Positions 38,167 through 50,443 of a stretch of 64,000 bases of DNA are shown here, piece after piece. How positions within the stretch are numbered: position 1 is the first letter of the stretch; each line of letters opens with the position of its first letter. A program made the translations under genes and the position numbers. Source of the stretch: Dipylidium caninum (Eukaryota; Platyhelminthes; Cestoda; Cyclophyllidea; Dipylidiidae); the NCBI GenBank assembly GCA_017562135.1, contig QEYB01000637.1, positions 62,001 to 126,000 on the forward strand, given 5' to 3'. The notes under the pieces were generated by a model. That model was not told where the DNA came from, searched no databases, and was given only the letters and a program-made list of their open reading frames with translations.

Positions 38167-38174
38167 TATATAAG
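38167..38174 (+). promoter_or_regulatory. TATA box of first alkaline phosphatase
   Basis: TATATAAG, 50 nt before the ATG at 38217, in a locally CpG-richer stretch. Confidence 0.65.
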
Positions 38175-38216
38175 CTTCATAGCGTGCGATGGCGTTATTT
38201 CCAGTTCGCGTTAACA

Positions 38217-40242
38217 ATGAAGGGCATTATTATTTTCCTACTATTAGCATTCCACGCAGGACCTTCAGTAACCGCAGGCGTAGAGAGAGACAACATAGCT
38301 GTAGTTACTGACCATGATGAAAAGCTGACCGAAGAGGGAACTACAACTAGTACAACGGTAGTCACAACAACTTCGACAACGTCGACAACATCAACAACGC
38401 CGAAACCGACGAGAGTGACGACAGAAAAAACTACGCAACAGCCAATTGTAACAGACGAAAAGTCACAAAATTACTGGTATACTTTGGCTAAGGAACGATT
38501 TATCAGCGACTGTCGACGATTCCCCTTCATGCAAAAGGCAAAGAGGGCAAAGAACGCTATTCTTCTGCTTGGAGATGGGATGGGAATGCCGACGATTTCT
38601 GCATCACGTTTCTACATAGCCCAACAGGAAGGTCGTAATGGTTCAATACAGAAGCATCCCTTTGAAGAATGGCCTTATAACACCATGGCAAGAACCTTTG
38701 ATTTGGAAACATCAGTCACCGATTCGGCCAGCTCTGCTACTGCCTACTTGACTGGTAAGGAGATAGTAGAATTTCTGATTCAATTTTCCCTTTAGGCACG
38801 AAAACAAGAACAGGTATGATTGGAATCAGTGGGGATATCGGCGTCAAAGAATGTGGAAAGTGGGATCAAAAGTACTACACCAATTCTGTCCTCGAGGGTG
38901 CTTACAAGGCTGGTAAAGCAACTGGCATCGTTACGAGTACCCGGATAACTCATGCATCGCCTAGTGGTTGCTACGGTCACGTGAGTTATCGCGACATGGA
39001 AAGCGATGCGTAAGTTTATTGTATCAATTAAATTTTATTTGATATTTTTTGGCTTTTCTTATCCCATGTATTTTCGACAGTAACATCGCTACGTTCTGTC
39101 CTAACCAAGAGAAAGATATGCAATGCATGGATTTGGCCTGTCAATTGATAAATGATCATCCCTATATCAACGTAATAATCGGTGGAGGTCAAAAGAATTT
39201 TTATCCCAACACGACTGCACTTCCAGCCAGTGCTTCTGAAAATGGCGTGCGATTAGATAACCGAAGTCTTGTTGATGAATGGGAGAAAACTCAAAACGAT
39301 AGTAATCATGATTATTGTCTCGTTAAAAAACCCAGTGATCTTCAGAAATGTGATGTTTCAAAGGCCAACTACCTACTTGGTAAAAACATTTAACTTTTAC
39401 TAATCAAAACTGTGCCTTGTATAAATACTAAGCTGTTTTTTGTACTTCAGCACTTCCCTATTCTGACCATATGCCATACAAGCATCAGCTCCCTTGGAGT
39501 GAGCCAAGTCTACTAGATTACGTTCGGAAAGCAGTAGAGCTTTTGGAACGTCAGCCTAATGGCTACTTCCTTTTCATTGAAAGTGGCCGTATTGACCATG
39601 CTCACCACAACAATGAGGGTCGGTAAGTTGACTTCAAAGCAAGTAATTAAGTTAGAAAAATTCATGATTTAGTTTCATCGCTTCCTTGTTTACCATAGAC
39701 GGTCGCTGGATGAGATGAAGCATTTCGATGAAATTATTGCTTACATCGAAAACACTGTGAATTTGGAAGAGACTTTAGTTATTGTGACTGCGGACCATTC
39801 GCATGCTTTCGAAATAGTTGGACAGCCAGGCCGATTTCAGGATGTGCTCGGTCTAGACCAGTACTACAGCCAAAATGTGAGTTACGTTTTCAATTTCATT
39901 GGTAATTATGGCAAAAAATTAACAAAAGTCCCCCTTTTTTAGACCAACGATCTGATGCCACTTCAAGGATTAAATTATATGAATGGGCCTAATGGTTTGG
40001 TGAATGAGTCTCGAAAGAATCCAGGTGTTCTCAATGTTGAAGAGTGGGACTACAGGCAGCAAGCACTTGTGCCACTGTCTATTGCAACACACGGAGGTGA
40101 TGATGTTGGGGTGTACGCCATTGGGCCTATGTCCCCTATCTTCCACGTAACTGTGGACAACACAATGATTGCACAAGCGATGAAGTTCGCTTTGGGTGTG
40201 ACTCCATTTGACTCTACGAGTACCCCATGCGAACTGAAATAA
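38217..40242 (+). CDS. Alkaline phosphatase, Thr-rich stalk form
   Basis: Zn/Mg-dependent phosphomonoesterase, about 566 aa. Exons 38217-38754, 38796-39009, 39081-39379, 39451-39622, 39699-39876 and 39943-40242; intron phases 1, 2, 1, 2, 0; introns 41, 71, 71, 76 and 66 nt. A leader (MKGIIIFLLLAFHAGPSVTA) is followed by a Thr-rich stalk, about residues 42-73, not usual in the family. Family motifs are intact: metal-binding GDGMG (D120), nucleophile Ser170 in TDSASSATAYLTG, THASPSGCYGH with the following R in YRDMESDA, ESGRIDHAHH, VTADHSHAF and THGGDDV. It ends at GVTPFDSTSTPCELK with no hydrophobic tail, so it is predicted secreted or peripherally attached rather than GPI-anchored. Tandem with the next gene, 1.5 kb downstream. 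Confidence 0.95.
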
Positions 40243-41703
40243 TCATAATATACTCCCGTGATCACTTGAACATAGAATATTGACATATCTGTAATTAAAA
40301 AAAACGTTATTTGCAAACAGTAAACTAATTTATCATTCACAAAGCTATCTTCATCATCTTTTAGCCCCGATAATTGGGACTAAACAAAAGTAACTTAAAT
40401 TTAATTAAACCATGGAATGTGTAAAGGAGTTGAAACAAATGAACAGTCTGTGAATGAAGAGTGAAAAAAAGTGACAAAAAATCAGTGGTTAATTCAAGGA
40501 GTTTTAAATATCACTGTATCGGTTATAAGTTCTCAACCTGCACTCTCTCATGAGAGGCTTGTTTAGCTGTAGACGTCTCTACGGGTAAATTAAACCATGA
40601 ACTATTTTGCTCCTTTGAGGTAAAAGGATTTCCCATACCCGAAAAGCGCTAATGAGTTTGAAACAAAAGATAACTTACGTCTTGTGACATTAAAGAAATA
40701 ACTGTGCTTAATGGGAAATATTAAGCAAATTTCCTGCGTTGCACGAATATTTCATGGGATTTGCCAACGGTACCACATATAAAAGTACAAAAAAATAAAA
40801 TGTCTCATTCTTTGAGATCAATTCCGGTCTTGTGCCAAATCGTATGACCAGTGATAATGCATTAATGTTCATATCGTATGTGGAACCATTTATTCACTTT
40901 CTGAATAGGTCCTACTTCGCATCCACACCCATGACTCGCCTCTTAAGATTGCTGACCAAAAGACACTACCACCATACGTGGGTCTAAGGGGTTAACTCTT
41001 CTCCCCCATTAAAAAGCTACACCATGTTAGTGAAAGAATTATATTTTCAACAGCTGTCCCGAAATTTACGTAAATGAGTGACTTATTTTGCTTTGCATCT
41101 GGTCCGAATGTGTAAATTTCTGCTAAACTTTTCTAATGTCGCGTGAAAGTTTCCAACTTTCCTTAACTTTACTAATATAAGAAACATAGATGGACATCTG
41201 GTGTTTAGCCATTTAAATTAAACTCGATCCTGTCAATTTGCTTCCCATTATATTGTTAAAATGTCCGGAATTTCCTATAATCGAGGAGGCTTGACACCTA
41301 CTTCTCGCAGTACATATGTAAAATATTCATTTTAAAATTGATGGTTCCAATGACATTATGGTGAAATATTTTTATTGTTAACCACTGCGTTTTTACACAG
41401 AATGATCTAAACGATTTGTTCCTCATTCACCCCAACTTGTCAGGTCCTTCCTGATAATCAAAATCAAATGGAAGACTGATATCGAAGAAACCTATTTCCT
41501 ACTGTGTCATTATGAGGACGCACCATGCTTTTTACTTAGAGAGAAATTTCCGGTTTCTCTAAGTTAGCTTTTCATATAAGTCACTCCTCAAAACATTTCT
41601 GATGAGCTCAATTATGGTTATCGTAAACTCGCATAGGTTGCCAGTCTCATCCAATAGGGTATCAGTATGTGGGTTACAGTTGAGGATAGTTAGTAGAGAA
41701 ACC
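40243..41703. other. Spacer between the two phosphatases
   Basis: AT-rich, no gene. I see no canonical AATAAA shortly after the first phosphatase stop. Confidence 0.6.
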
Positions 41704-41711
41704 TATATAAA
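41704..41711 (+). promoter_or_regulatory. TATA box of second alkaline phosphatase
   Basis: TATATAAA, 38 nt before the ATG at 41742. Confidence 0.65.
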
Positions 41712-41741
41712 CCCCATTTGTCAGTTAGTTGTTTCATTATC

Positions 41742-43845
41742 ATGGATAAGTTCGCACTCATATATCTTTGCCTTTTGCAACTCGCTCTAGCGCAAGATAA
41801 AGTCGAGCTACCCCGTGTTCCACTTCCACAACCTCCATACACAATCAAAAAAGAAGAGATCAGTCCTCTATACTGGGAGAATTTAGCGCGCAAAGAGTTC
41901 GATCGTGCAAATCGGCAATTCCCGGATTGGTTCCAAACCGCCAAAAAAGCTAGAAATGTGATCCTCTTCCTTGGTGACGGTATGGGTATTCCTACTCTTG
42001 CAGCCACAAGATTCGACAAAAATAATATCACCGGTGTGTCCTCTAAGCACACCTTTGAGGATTGGGACTTTGGAACTCTGTGCCGAACTTATGATCTTGA
42101 AACTATGGTCACAGACTCGGCTTCCTCTGCAAATGCTTATCTAACCGGTAACGCAAATTGATCATTTAAAGGGATTTGGGGGTCGAAATTAACTTCCAGT
42201 TATTCATCATACTCATTTTAGGTACCAAAACCAGGACCGCGATGATTGGCCTAACAGGGGCGGTTAAGGTGAAGGAATGTAAAACCTATATGGATGATGA
42301 GAAAACAGAATCTGCTCTCACAGCAGCAGAAAAAATCGGGAAGTGGGGAGGTATCGTGACAAGCTCGAGGATAACACATGCTTCACCATCTGGTTGTTAT
42401 GGCCACGTGGCCCATCGGGACTGGGAAAGCGATGCGTGAGTTCCAACTTCCATATCATTTCAACACGTCTTCGAGTGGCATTATAATTTCTATTGTTACA
42501 TTTCAGTGTCACCATAGTTAGTTCGGAACATTGTAATTAAATTCATATTGTGCTCAGTAGTTGACTAAAGGCCTTTGATATTTTACTTCCTCTAGAGATC
42601 TGCAATGTGACAGTAAACCCAAATGTCCCTGCACGGATTTGGCATATCAACTAATACATGAACACCAGGATATACACGTTATTATGGGAGGAGGACAAGA
42701 AAATTTCTATCCAAATACTGAAAATTTGCCATCAAAATCTAATTCAAAGGGGAAACGATTAGATGGAGCAAACTTAGCTAAGGTCTGGGAGCAAATACAA
42801 AAATCCAAAAATCGCAAATACGTCTATGCCGATAGTCCTAGCTCCTTCAAAAAAATTAATTTTGCCGACTATGACTACGCACTTAGTAAGATTTTCTTCC
42901 TTTTACTCTTGTTAACTGCTTCCCATGGATATAACATAGAAATATTAATTTCTCTCACAGCCCTAACTTCCGCTTCGCACCTTCCCTACGCGTTGGACAG
43001 ACCAGAAGGAGAACCCGGTCTTTACGAGTTGACCATGGCCGCGATTAAAATCCTGAAAAAAAGTCCCAACGGCTTCTTTTTGTTTGTTGAGGGTGCTCGA
43101 ATAGACCAAGCTCACCACGAAAACCGTGCCAGGTAAGTTCGAAATTGTGTTTTCTCAACATTTCTCATGTCACTACAAATTTCGCAAAAATGTGCGTCTC
43201 TGTCCTACTAGAAAGTCCTTCGAGGAAATGCATGAATTCAATAAGACGATACACGCTGTATCACAACAGATGGACCCAAGTGATACATTGCTTGTGGTTA
43301 CTGCAGACCACTCACATTCCTTTGAGCTCGTTGGGCAGCCGAGTCGATTTCGTAGTTACTTTTTGCCAGATTTAATCAAAGGCGCGGAGGTAAGTATGGA
43401 TCATAAAGAGCTATTTATTCTAGAACTTATACAAAATTTGGCAATAATCTAAAATTATGGTTTATTTTATTACATTCTTTAGACTATGGATAAAAAAGGA
43501 ATGCTACCCATAGGTTACATGACCGGACCTGGGGCGAAAATGAATGAGACAAGAGATAATGTTACGGCTATGAATGAAACCTACCTGTTTGGTAAAGATA
43601 CTCAGCTTCAGGCACTTATACCAATCAACTGGTCAACTCATGGAGGTGACGATGTAGCTGTGTTTGCCAACGGGCCCTTCAGCTATCTATTCCACTCGAC
43701 TGTCGATAATACGTACGTAGCCCAAGCTATGAAGTACGCTATGTGTGCACCGCCTTTCGACAAAGAACCATTTTGCGGTGTATGTAGCCTAAAAGCAGGG
43801 ATATTTGCTTTGAGCGGACTTATCTTATGGTGGTTGCTCAACTAA
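41742..43845 (+). CDS. Alkaline phosphatase, hydrophobic-tail form
   Basis: About 540 aa. Exons 41742-42147, 42222-42435, 42596-42885, 42961-43132, 43212-43389 and 43483-43845, with the same five intron phases (1, 2, 1, 2, 0) as the upstream gene, so the pair arose by tandem duplication. Leader MDKFALIYLCLLQLALAQ; no Thr stalk. Motifs: GDGMG (D79), nucleophile Ser126 in TDSASSANAYLTG, THASPSGCYGH, VEGARIDQAHHEN, VTADHSHSF and THGGDDV. In the IDHxHH motif the first His is Gln (IDQAHH); by alignment to mammalian enzymes the Zn ligands (the Asp and the last His) are kept. The C-terminus ends in a hydrophobic segment (AGIFALSGLILWWLLN) typical of a GPI-anchor signal, so a surface ectoenzyme is likely. 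AATAAA at 43919-43924 is the probable poly(A) signal. Confidence 0.95.
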
Positions 43846-43918
43846 AATTGTTCACGTTCATCCTCAACCTCATCAATATCGCCTCACTTTCTTGTCCCGA
43901 TGCAGTGTAACAATTATA

Positions 43919-43924
43919 AATAAA
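43919..43924 (+). terminator. Poly(A) signal, second phosphatase
   Basis: AATAAA 74 nt after the stop codon. Confidence 0.7.
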
Positions 43925-44567
43925 TTGTCTTTTCTACAAAGAACTTTTCTTTGCTTTCAGCGAAGGGCTCATCTTGAACTGTAAAGGTGTTTAATGTAAA
44001 TCTTTTGAAATTTGACAGAAAACCAATAGTCTAATACTTACCAATAATAATAACGATAAATAACTCAGAATTTGTTTATGGAATATTAAATGCAACAAAA
44101 TAATATACTGGGAGACTAAAATGTTTTCTGCAACACTGGGCATTACCTAACTCAAACATTGCTTGGACGGCCATTGAGTTGAAGTACATTTATTTCAGGA
44201 AGAAGACAAAATGTCGAACGTTAGTGAAAGTACAAAAAGTTAACACTCAACGGTGGCAGGACTTATACTGTCGCATGTTGCTTGCCTTGTGAGACTATGC
44301 TTAAAAGCCTGTAATTGTACAAATTATTTTAAAAAATAATTGAGTATTAACGTCCTCTACCTCCATACTCGTGCGCAAAAAGCACAGGGTATTGTGAATT
44401 GGTAATATTAACGTTAAAAGAATATTTGTTTGACTTGGGAAATTATCGCAAGACTGCGGAAATTCATGAAGACTCATTCAAGCGCACATCCATTGATGAT
44501 GAGGATGGTGTGTCCCGACCTACGTGCAATTCAACCCATAACAGCATAAGATTATTCAGTTTACGTT
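43925..44567. other. Spacer upstream of TDG
   Basis: No separate gene. An open frame begins at 44399 and overlaps the proposed first TDG exon in another frame; it could hold an alternative 5' exon. Confidence 0.4.
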
Positions 44568-47500
44568 ATGGCCTGGACGCAGAGTTACAGGCCATCTGTG
44601 GAAACGAAGGCTGCTACCATGTAATTAGTTAGCCGTTTTGATTTGCGTATAGTCCTTTATCTGGATCAGCTGTTAACTCTCTGTTAAAAGCTGAACACCA
44701 ATTTATCAGTTCAATGAACCTAACTCCTCAATTGTCCAACTCAGCTGGTAATTCCATTGACGGCACAGGAAAAAAAGAATCAAATGGTGCTTGCACTATT
44801 GGGGTGATGCTTCCGGACTACCTCAAGGAAAATTTGGACATCGTTGTGGTAGGGTGGTAAACATTCCCGTCTTTCGTTACTTTAAGATTGGCATCAATCC
44901 CAGTTTAGGATCCGGAAATATTTGCCATCACTACGCTGGAACTGGAAATCATTTTTGTACTTACAGAGTACATTTTATTAACTTTTACAATAGGGACCTG
45001 TTTGTACGAGTCGAGACTTGTCCCTGTTCCGGTAGACTTTAAGGATGATGCTACTGTCTTGAAATATGGTATTGGTTTCACAAACATTTGTACCAGATCA
45101 GCAAAGGGCACGTCGGATCTCTCTCGTAAAGATGTGAAGGAGGGATCCGTTGCTATGCTTGAGAAGATTCGTTGTTACAAACCCAAAATTGCTGTTTTCA
45201 ATGGGAAAGGTAAATTGTGAGGTCCGCAGATCCTCTTGTGCATTCGTCTTTGCCATTTAGATTGGAAAAATTTCTTTCTTTTTCATGATTACTGTGTCGT
45301 TTGATACCCCTTTACTTTAATTATTATGCATCTGGTGATTATCTCGTTTTCTTCTTTTGAGGTATTTATGAAACTTTTGTCGGTCATAAGAACTTTAGCA
45401 TGGGTAAACAACCCGAACCACTTGAGGGCACTAACACAGTAAGCTTCTTGCCTCTATGATTATCTCCAAATATTTTCTTCTTTGCTTATAAGAGGGCAGT
45501 TTTTACCGTAGGTAATTTTCGTCATGCCTTCTTCAAGCGCCCGTTGTGCCCAATTACCTCGAGCGGAGGACAAGTTGCCTTTCTTTGTAGCTTTACGCAA
45601 ACTGAAAGAACATTTACGAGGCGAACGACCTCATTTGGAGGATTCGGAGGTCATTTTTGCAGATTATACTGAGTTTCGTGTCACAACTCCGGATCCTAAG
45701 AGCTTGCGGAAAGCCGAACGCAGACGTAAACGAAAATCAGAAGCTGCTGCTGCTGCTGCTGCCGCCCTTGAACAAGCTAACCGAGCAACTGAGGGCAGCG
45801 TTTTAACACCTGGTTGGTTTTTTCTTTCTGGCCTCCAAAGTTGGAGTTAGTTATCATTCACTACATAATTTTTAATTGTGCCATGTGTGTTAGATGGCGC
45901 TTATATATCATTACTTATACGAATACGTCTTGGTAACATAGCATATTTTTTGTTCATCACAGTTATCAAGAAGTATAGTCTGCTTCCTTACTACTGGTTA
46001 TTCAGGGTGACTGCCATACAGGATTTCTTTGTCCATATCGTAGAAATTCACTACTCTGTTTTACTCAGTAAACCCTTAAAACTATTAAACTATTCTGGTT
46101 ATTTATTTGTTTCCCCTTTCTGAAGTTAGGGGACTTTTCCCAAAGTGCTTTAGTTTTGAAATATTGGCAGGCGATTTCTTATTTATTAGCGTATATGACG
46201 TTAGTGTACATTTTCCAAACGAGCAAGTGAATATAATGTTGAGAAATGTGCAGGAAAATTTACGTTCCTTCTTACCCTTTAGCCTCCATGCTTTGAAAGT
46301 GATTACAACTGAACTTTCCACAGATGATACCTTTAATGCATCAGCAAATCAGACCCCTGGGATGTCATTTGCGCTATCATTCTCACTCCCTGAGGTCTCA
46401 GTGGTGGAGATCTCTCACTTTTGGTCTCTCCCTTTCTCACACTCCCCTCTCCGCTCTGTCCTTCCCTAAACACCTCTCGTCCACGAGGCAGACCACGGAC
46501 ACCAACAGTACGCCAAATCGACCATTCCGCCCTCTCTCACTCTCTCTCTCTCTCTCTCTCCGGGTGCGCGCCTGCGCGTGCGCCGTGAATGGCCCAGTTT
46601 CTCTCGCTCTCTCTCTCTCTCTCTCTCGCTCTCTGTCTCTACACCTCTCCCATTTAGTGAGGCAGACAGGCAGGCGGTCTAGCGCACACGCGTGTGGCAC
46701 GAGCGGATTGATCGATTTTCCGCTTACACGCGTACGCGTTTTCCGTGTGCGCTTGCCTGCACCTCGCACCTTTACGCCGAAATGAATAGACACTCGTGAG
46801 AGACGGAGACAGAGGGAGAGAGAGGGGGTCTGGATGGTCCGATAACGGGGCGCTGGGGGAGAGAGGGAACAAGTGAGAGGGTGAGGGCGTGGAGATTTGA
46901 CTGAGGCAGCGCCGTGAGGTGACGAGGCTTGCCGTCGAGTCAGCCGTTTCTATCCCCCAGCCCACTGGTAGACCTGTCTGGGTACTGCGCACTTACTAGT
47001 TTGTCGGCCGCCTTTTTTGTACTGCTAGGATGAATGTCATCGTTTCTATTCCCTATGCTTAAAAGCATTTCCGAGGCACCTTAATGAGGCGATAACGTGT
47101 TAATTAGAGATGAAATGGGTTTTTGTTCCGTCTATCCTATTCCTTGATGGGAAGTGACACTTCCCGCTGCCAAAAGACATTCGTCTGCGGTTAGGAACGT
47201 ACCCCACTTGTTTCCCTTCTCAGAGCAACTCTATGTGTCTAAGAAGAGTAAACATACGTTTATTTATCGTCTACTTTGCTCTCCTAGGAAATTCCTCTAC
47301 TTTTTCAACCAATTATTGCTCATTATCAACAGTTTTTTCTTTAATTCCAATGCGATATGATGCGCATAACCAGGCTAGGCCCATTATAATCGCATACAAA
47401 GGGTTACTGGGTAGTTCTCATAGAAGTCACTTGCTGCTCTGTTCTACTATCATTGCATTACTGAGGTGTTCAGTTCCGATGGTCCAAATAAGTTATATCA

Positions 47501-50196
47501 AACAGAAGAATTTTGAGTATTTCGTCAAATTGCTTATGGTCCATTAAGTCATCTCAATAATACAGTCTAATATGAATATGAAGTGTTTGGCGTATTCTAC
47601 AAATTCTGTAGAAATATCAATGGTGTTTCATATATGTATGCTCTTCCTCTTTCGTTCTCACTTCTTCATTTTATGTGATCTATAGGCAAAACCGTGCTTG
47701 GGTGTTAAACGTTAACGACAACTTCTTAGCACTACTTCACTATTCCGTGAATATTTATTCTTGATTTCATTTGTGCTTCGAGACCCGCTACTATTCAATT
47801 TAATCAATCTAGTACGTTGTTTTATTCTTCTTTGCTATTTTCCCGTTTAATCGGAACGAACGCTTCGAGATATGCACATGTTAAAAAACACTCTCCAGCA
47901 CCCTCACCAACTGACTCAAGGTGCGGACTCTGTTTGAAAGTTGTCGGATTTTTAAATTACATGCGCTATAAGCGTCGCGAGATAATGTAATTACCATGAT
48001 AATGGAAGTTTTTATTTACCTTAACCGCGTTCGTAGTTCTTTTACGGTTAGTTCTAGTTTATGCCATATTTTTTAAAGGGTTATTACACTTTTGTACTGA
48101 GTTTCCCATCACTTGTCTCATGTATTTTGCGGTTGCTTAAGCATTTGTATGGATGTCACTTCCTTTTTAAATTTGTTTATTCAGTGTATTGCATTATGCT
48201 AATTTATTTTAGCATGTTTTCTTAATTATGTTTTTTGTATCGATGTCAGTAATAGCATGTTCAGTCCGGGTTATCAAACATTGAATCTACCAAAATAGTC
48301 AAATTGTGTATCATCTTTTTTCCTTAAATCATGCCTTATGCCACAAGACGCTACTCTATTTGAATAGGTACCATATTTTTTATTTCCTGCTTTCAGTCTC
48401 TCCTCGAAAAAAGAAGAAACCCACCGGAGAACTAGCACCCCAACAGTCTGGCTTTGGTGCAGACAGTTCAGCAATGAAAGCTATTGCAGCGGCCAATGCC
48501 TTCATAGCTCCTGAACAGTTTCCACAGCATTTCCATCCCTCCTTTCTCCAAGCCTCAGCTCCAGCTCCTCAACCACCACACCTCTTCACCATGCAACCCA
48601 CTACCCACTTACAACCACCCACTCCTCAATCTCATTCACAACCTCACCAGATGTTTGTCTCTGCCAATGGCCAATTCATGACTGCCACCCCCATGGTATC
48701 AATAGCAGTCCCAACTGCCACCAATCACCAGCCAGCCTTAGCTGCCTCTGCTGCGCCTGCGTCGGGCACCACGGCTGCAGCCTGCTATGGGTCTCCCTTT
48801 CAGCAATTCCTTATGGGTCAGTCTGCTTCGGGTCAACCCGCAGGTATGGTTGCTTGGCAACCTACCGCTGCTTGGTCTGCTTATCAACACGCAGCAGCAG
48901 CAGCCGCTGCAGCGGCAGCTACCGCAACTTCAAGTTCAGCACAGCCATATCAACAACAACAGTCACAACAACAGAAGCACATGCTTCCACAGCCTTATCA
49001 GCAGCAACATTCAGCACAACAACATTTTGTGTTTGCAGGAGGGCAAACGGTGTCGCCAACAGTAACATCTACTACTACTTATCCCCAACAGCTTTATTTA
49101 GCTTCTGCGCCAGGTGAGTTTTCGAAAATCATTGTTACTGTTTATTTCTTATCCTAAATAATTTATAATTTCACTGAAAATTTGCGCTATTTTATTGGTC
49201 TAAGGCCATTGCACGGACTGTATTCATTTTTGTCGTAAACGATCTAAACCCCTCTATTGCCACGGGCACCTTTGCCTATGGGTCGATACCTACATCTCTA
49301 TTAATGAAATTTTCATTAATGATTTCATGCACATTACCGGTTATCTGCACCGAGAACTGTCCATTTTATTATTCCATAACATTTGTTCCTTATTATTGAA
49401 GATCTTGGTTTTTAATTCACCAATACAAGTTCTTCATCTTTTAACACACTTCAATGAGTCCATCAACGAATTTGGCGGAGGTAAAGTAGTTATCTCTTGC
49501 CATCTTTTTCGTAACTATGACAAGAATTTTGATCTATTCGCGTTGCCAATTCTCTACTGCCCACATCTTTTCCATCGGATAAAAATGTCATCGAAAGTGC
49601 GAATGTATTTAATTTACCTGAAAATAAATTTGACCTCATCAGGAAATATAATTTGGTAGAGGAGACAGAGGATTTGGAGGGATTGAGAAACTTCTTGTAT
49701 CAATTCAGCGGCCACTCCGACTAGCCCTGCCTCGTATCATCTACTGCCAGTAGGCTGTCATCCGCAGACATCCTTCGCGGGCGTCTTTGTTCCAGATCAA
49801 CACCAAGCAGCTGCGGCCGCTGCTGCTGCAGCAGCTGCCGCAGCCGCAGCCGCAGCCATCCATTCCGCGCCCTACGCCGCCGCCCATGCACCACCCCCAC
49901 CACCAACTGCTGCTGTTGCTGCAGCTGAGAGCCCCTTCAAGGTCATGTCAATGGGAAGTGGTAGCAACACGGTACCACACTTCTTGTCAGCTCTCTCATC
50001 GGGTCCAAAAGCTGGTTTAAAAATGCCTTCACTCAGTCAAATTCCATCGGCCGCAAATTCTGCGGTGCCCCTTGTCCAAACCGCCTCCGGTGGTGATGAG
50101 ACCGGCTCGGTGATGCCAACTGCGACAACAACAACAACAGCGGCAGCACAACCAAGCGCCGCCTCCGACGAGAAAGTCGTTTATAGTGCGCTTTGA
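44568..50196 (+). CDS. TDG: Thymine-DNA glycosylase with long low-complexity C-terminus
   Basis: Base-excision enzyme that removes T or U from G mismatches and, in animals, oxidised 5-methylcytosine. Exons 44568-44620, 44653-44848, 44887-44956, 44994-45209, 45362-45438, 45512-45812, 48397-49113 and 49709-50196; all phases close, about 705 aa. Introns 1-3 are only 32, 38 and 37 nt. Motifs: IGINPSLGSG (catalytic Asn about 87), HHYAGTGNHFW (the Trp codon is split by intron 3), KYGIGFTN, IAVFNGKG and MPSSSARCAQLPRAEDK from about residue 209. Residues from about 300 are a Lys/Arg patch with an Ala run, then about 400 residues rich in Gln, Ala, Pro and Ser, absent from the 410-residue human enzyme. 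The join of exon 6 (donor GTTGGT) to exon 7 across 2.6 kb rests on phase alone. The 5' exon is the least certain part. Confidence 0.88.
45813..48396 (+). other. TDG intron 6 with CpG/pyrimidine island
   Basis: About 2.6 kb between the glycosylase domain and the C-terminal extension. At 46390-47000 it holds a pyrimidine-rich stretch with CT runs, CpG-dense alternating purine-pyrimidine DNA, then GA-rich DNA. The rest is AT-rich with no exon found. Confidence 0.6.
46530..46640 (+). repeat. CT microsatellite, two runs
   Basis: TCTCTC runs at about 46533-46560 and 46600-46633 flank a CG-rich alternating block (46564-46583). A complementary GA-rich run follows at about 46796-46870. Confidence 0.85.
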
Positions 50197-50437
50197 GTGT
50201 CTTGCCTGCTTCCTATATTATTATCATGTACATAACCAGAAGAATATTGTCTCATTTTATCCAGTGTAAAGATAATAATGATGTATAGATATACCCGTTT
50301 TCTTGTTTTCACTTGTGGACTAATATCTTAAGGTTTGTTCGAATAACAACATTGCAGGCGATTACATTCAAGGAGCCATGTAGTCGTTCTTCTCTTTTGG
50401 CAATTTTAATGTCGTTTCTTCCATGCAGCATGACTGC

Positions 50438-50443
50438 AATAAA
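50438..50443 (+). terminator. Possible TDG poly(A) signal
   Basis: AATAAA about 240 nt after the TDG stop; the first canonical hexamer downstream that I noticed. Confidence 0.45.

Noticed and set aside
46324..46992. Three overlapping open frames of 112-153 codons on both strands
   Set aside because: They are CT/GA microsatellite and CpG-dense intron DNA; the Ser/Leu and Arg/Glu runs come from the simple repeats.
48880..49065. Alternative-frame Gln/Leu- and Thr-rich open frames over the TDG extension
   Set aside because: Shadow frames of CAG/GCA repeats; only the Ala/Gln frame links in phase to both neighbouring exons.
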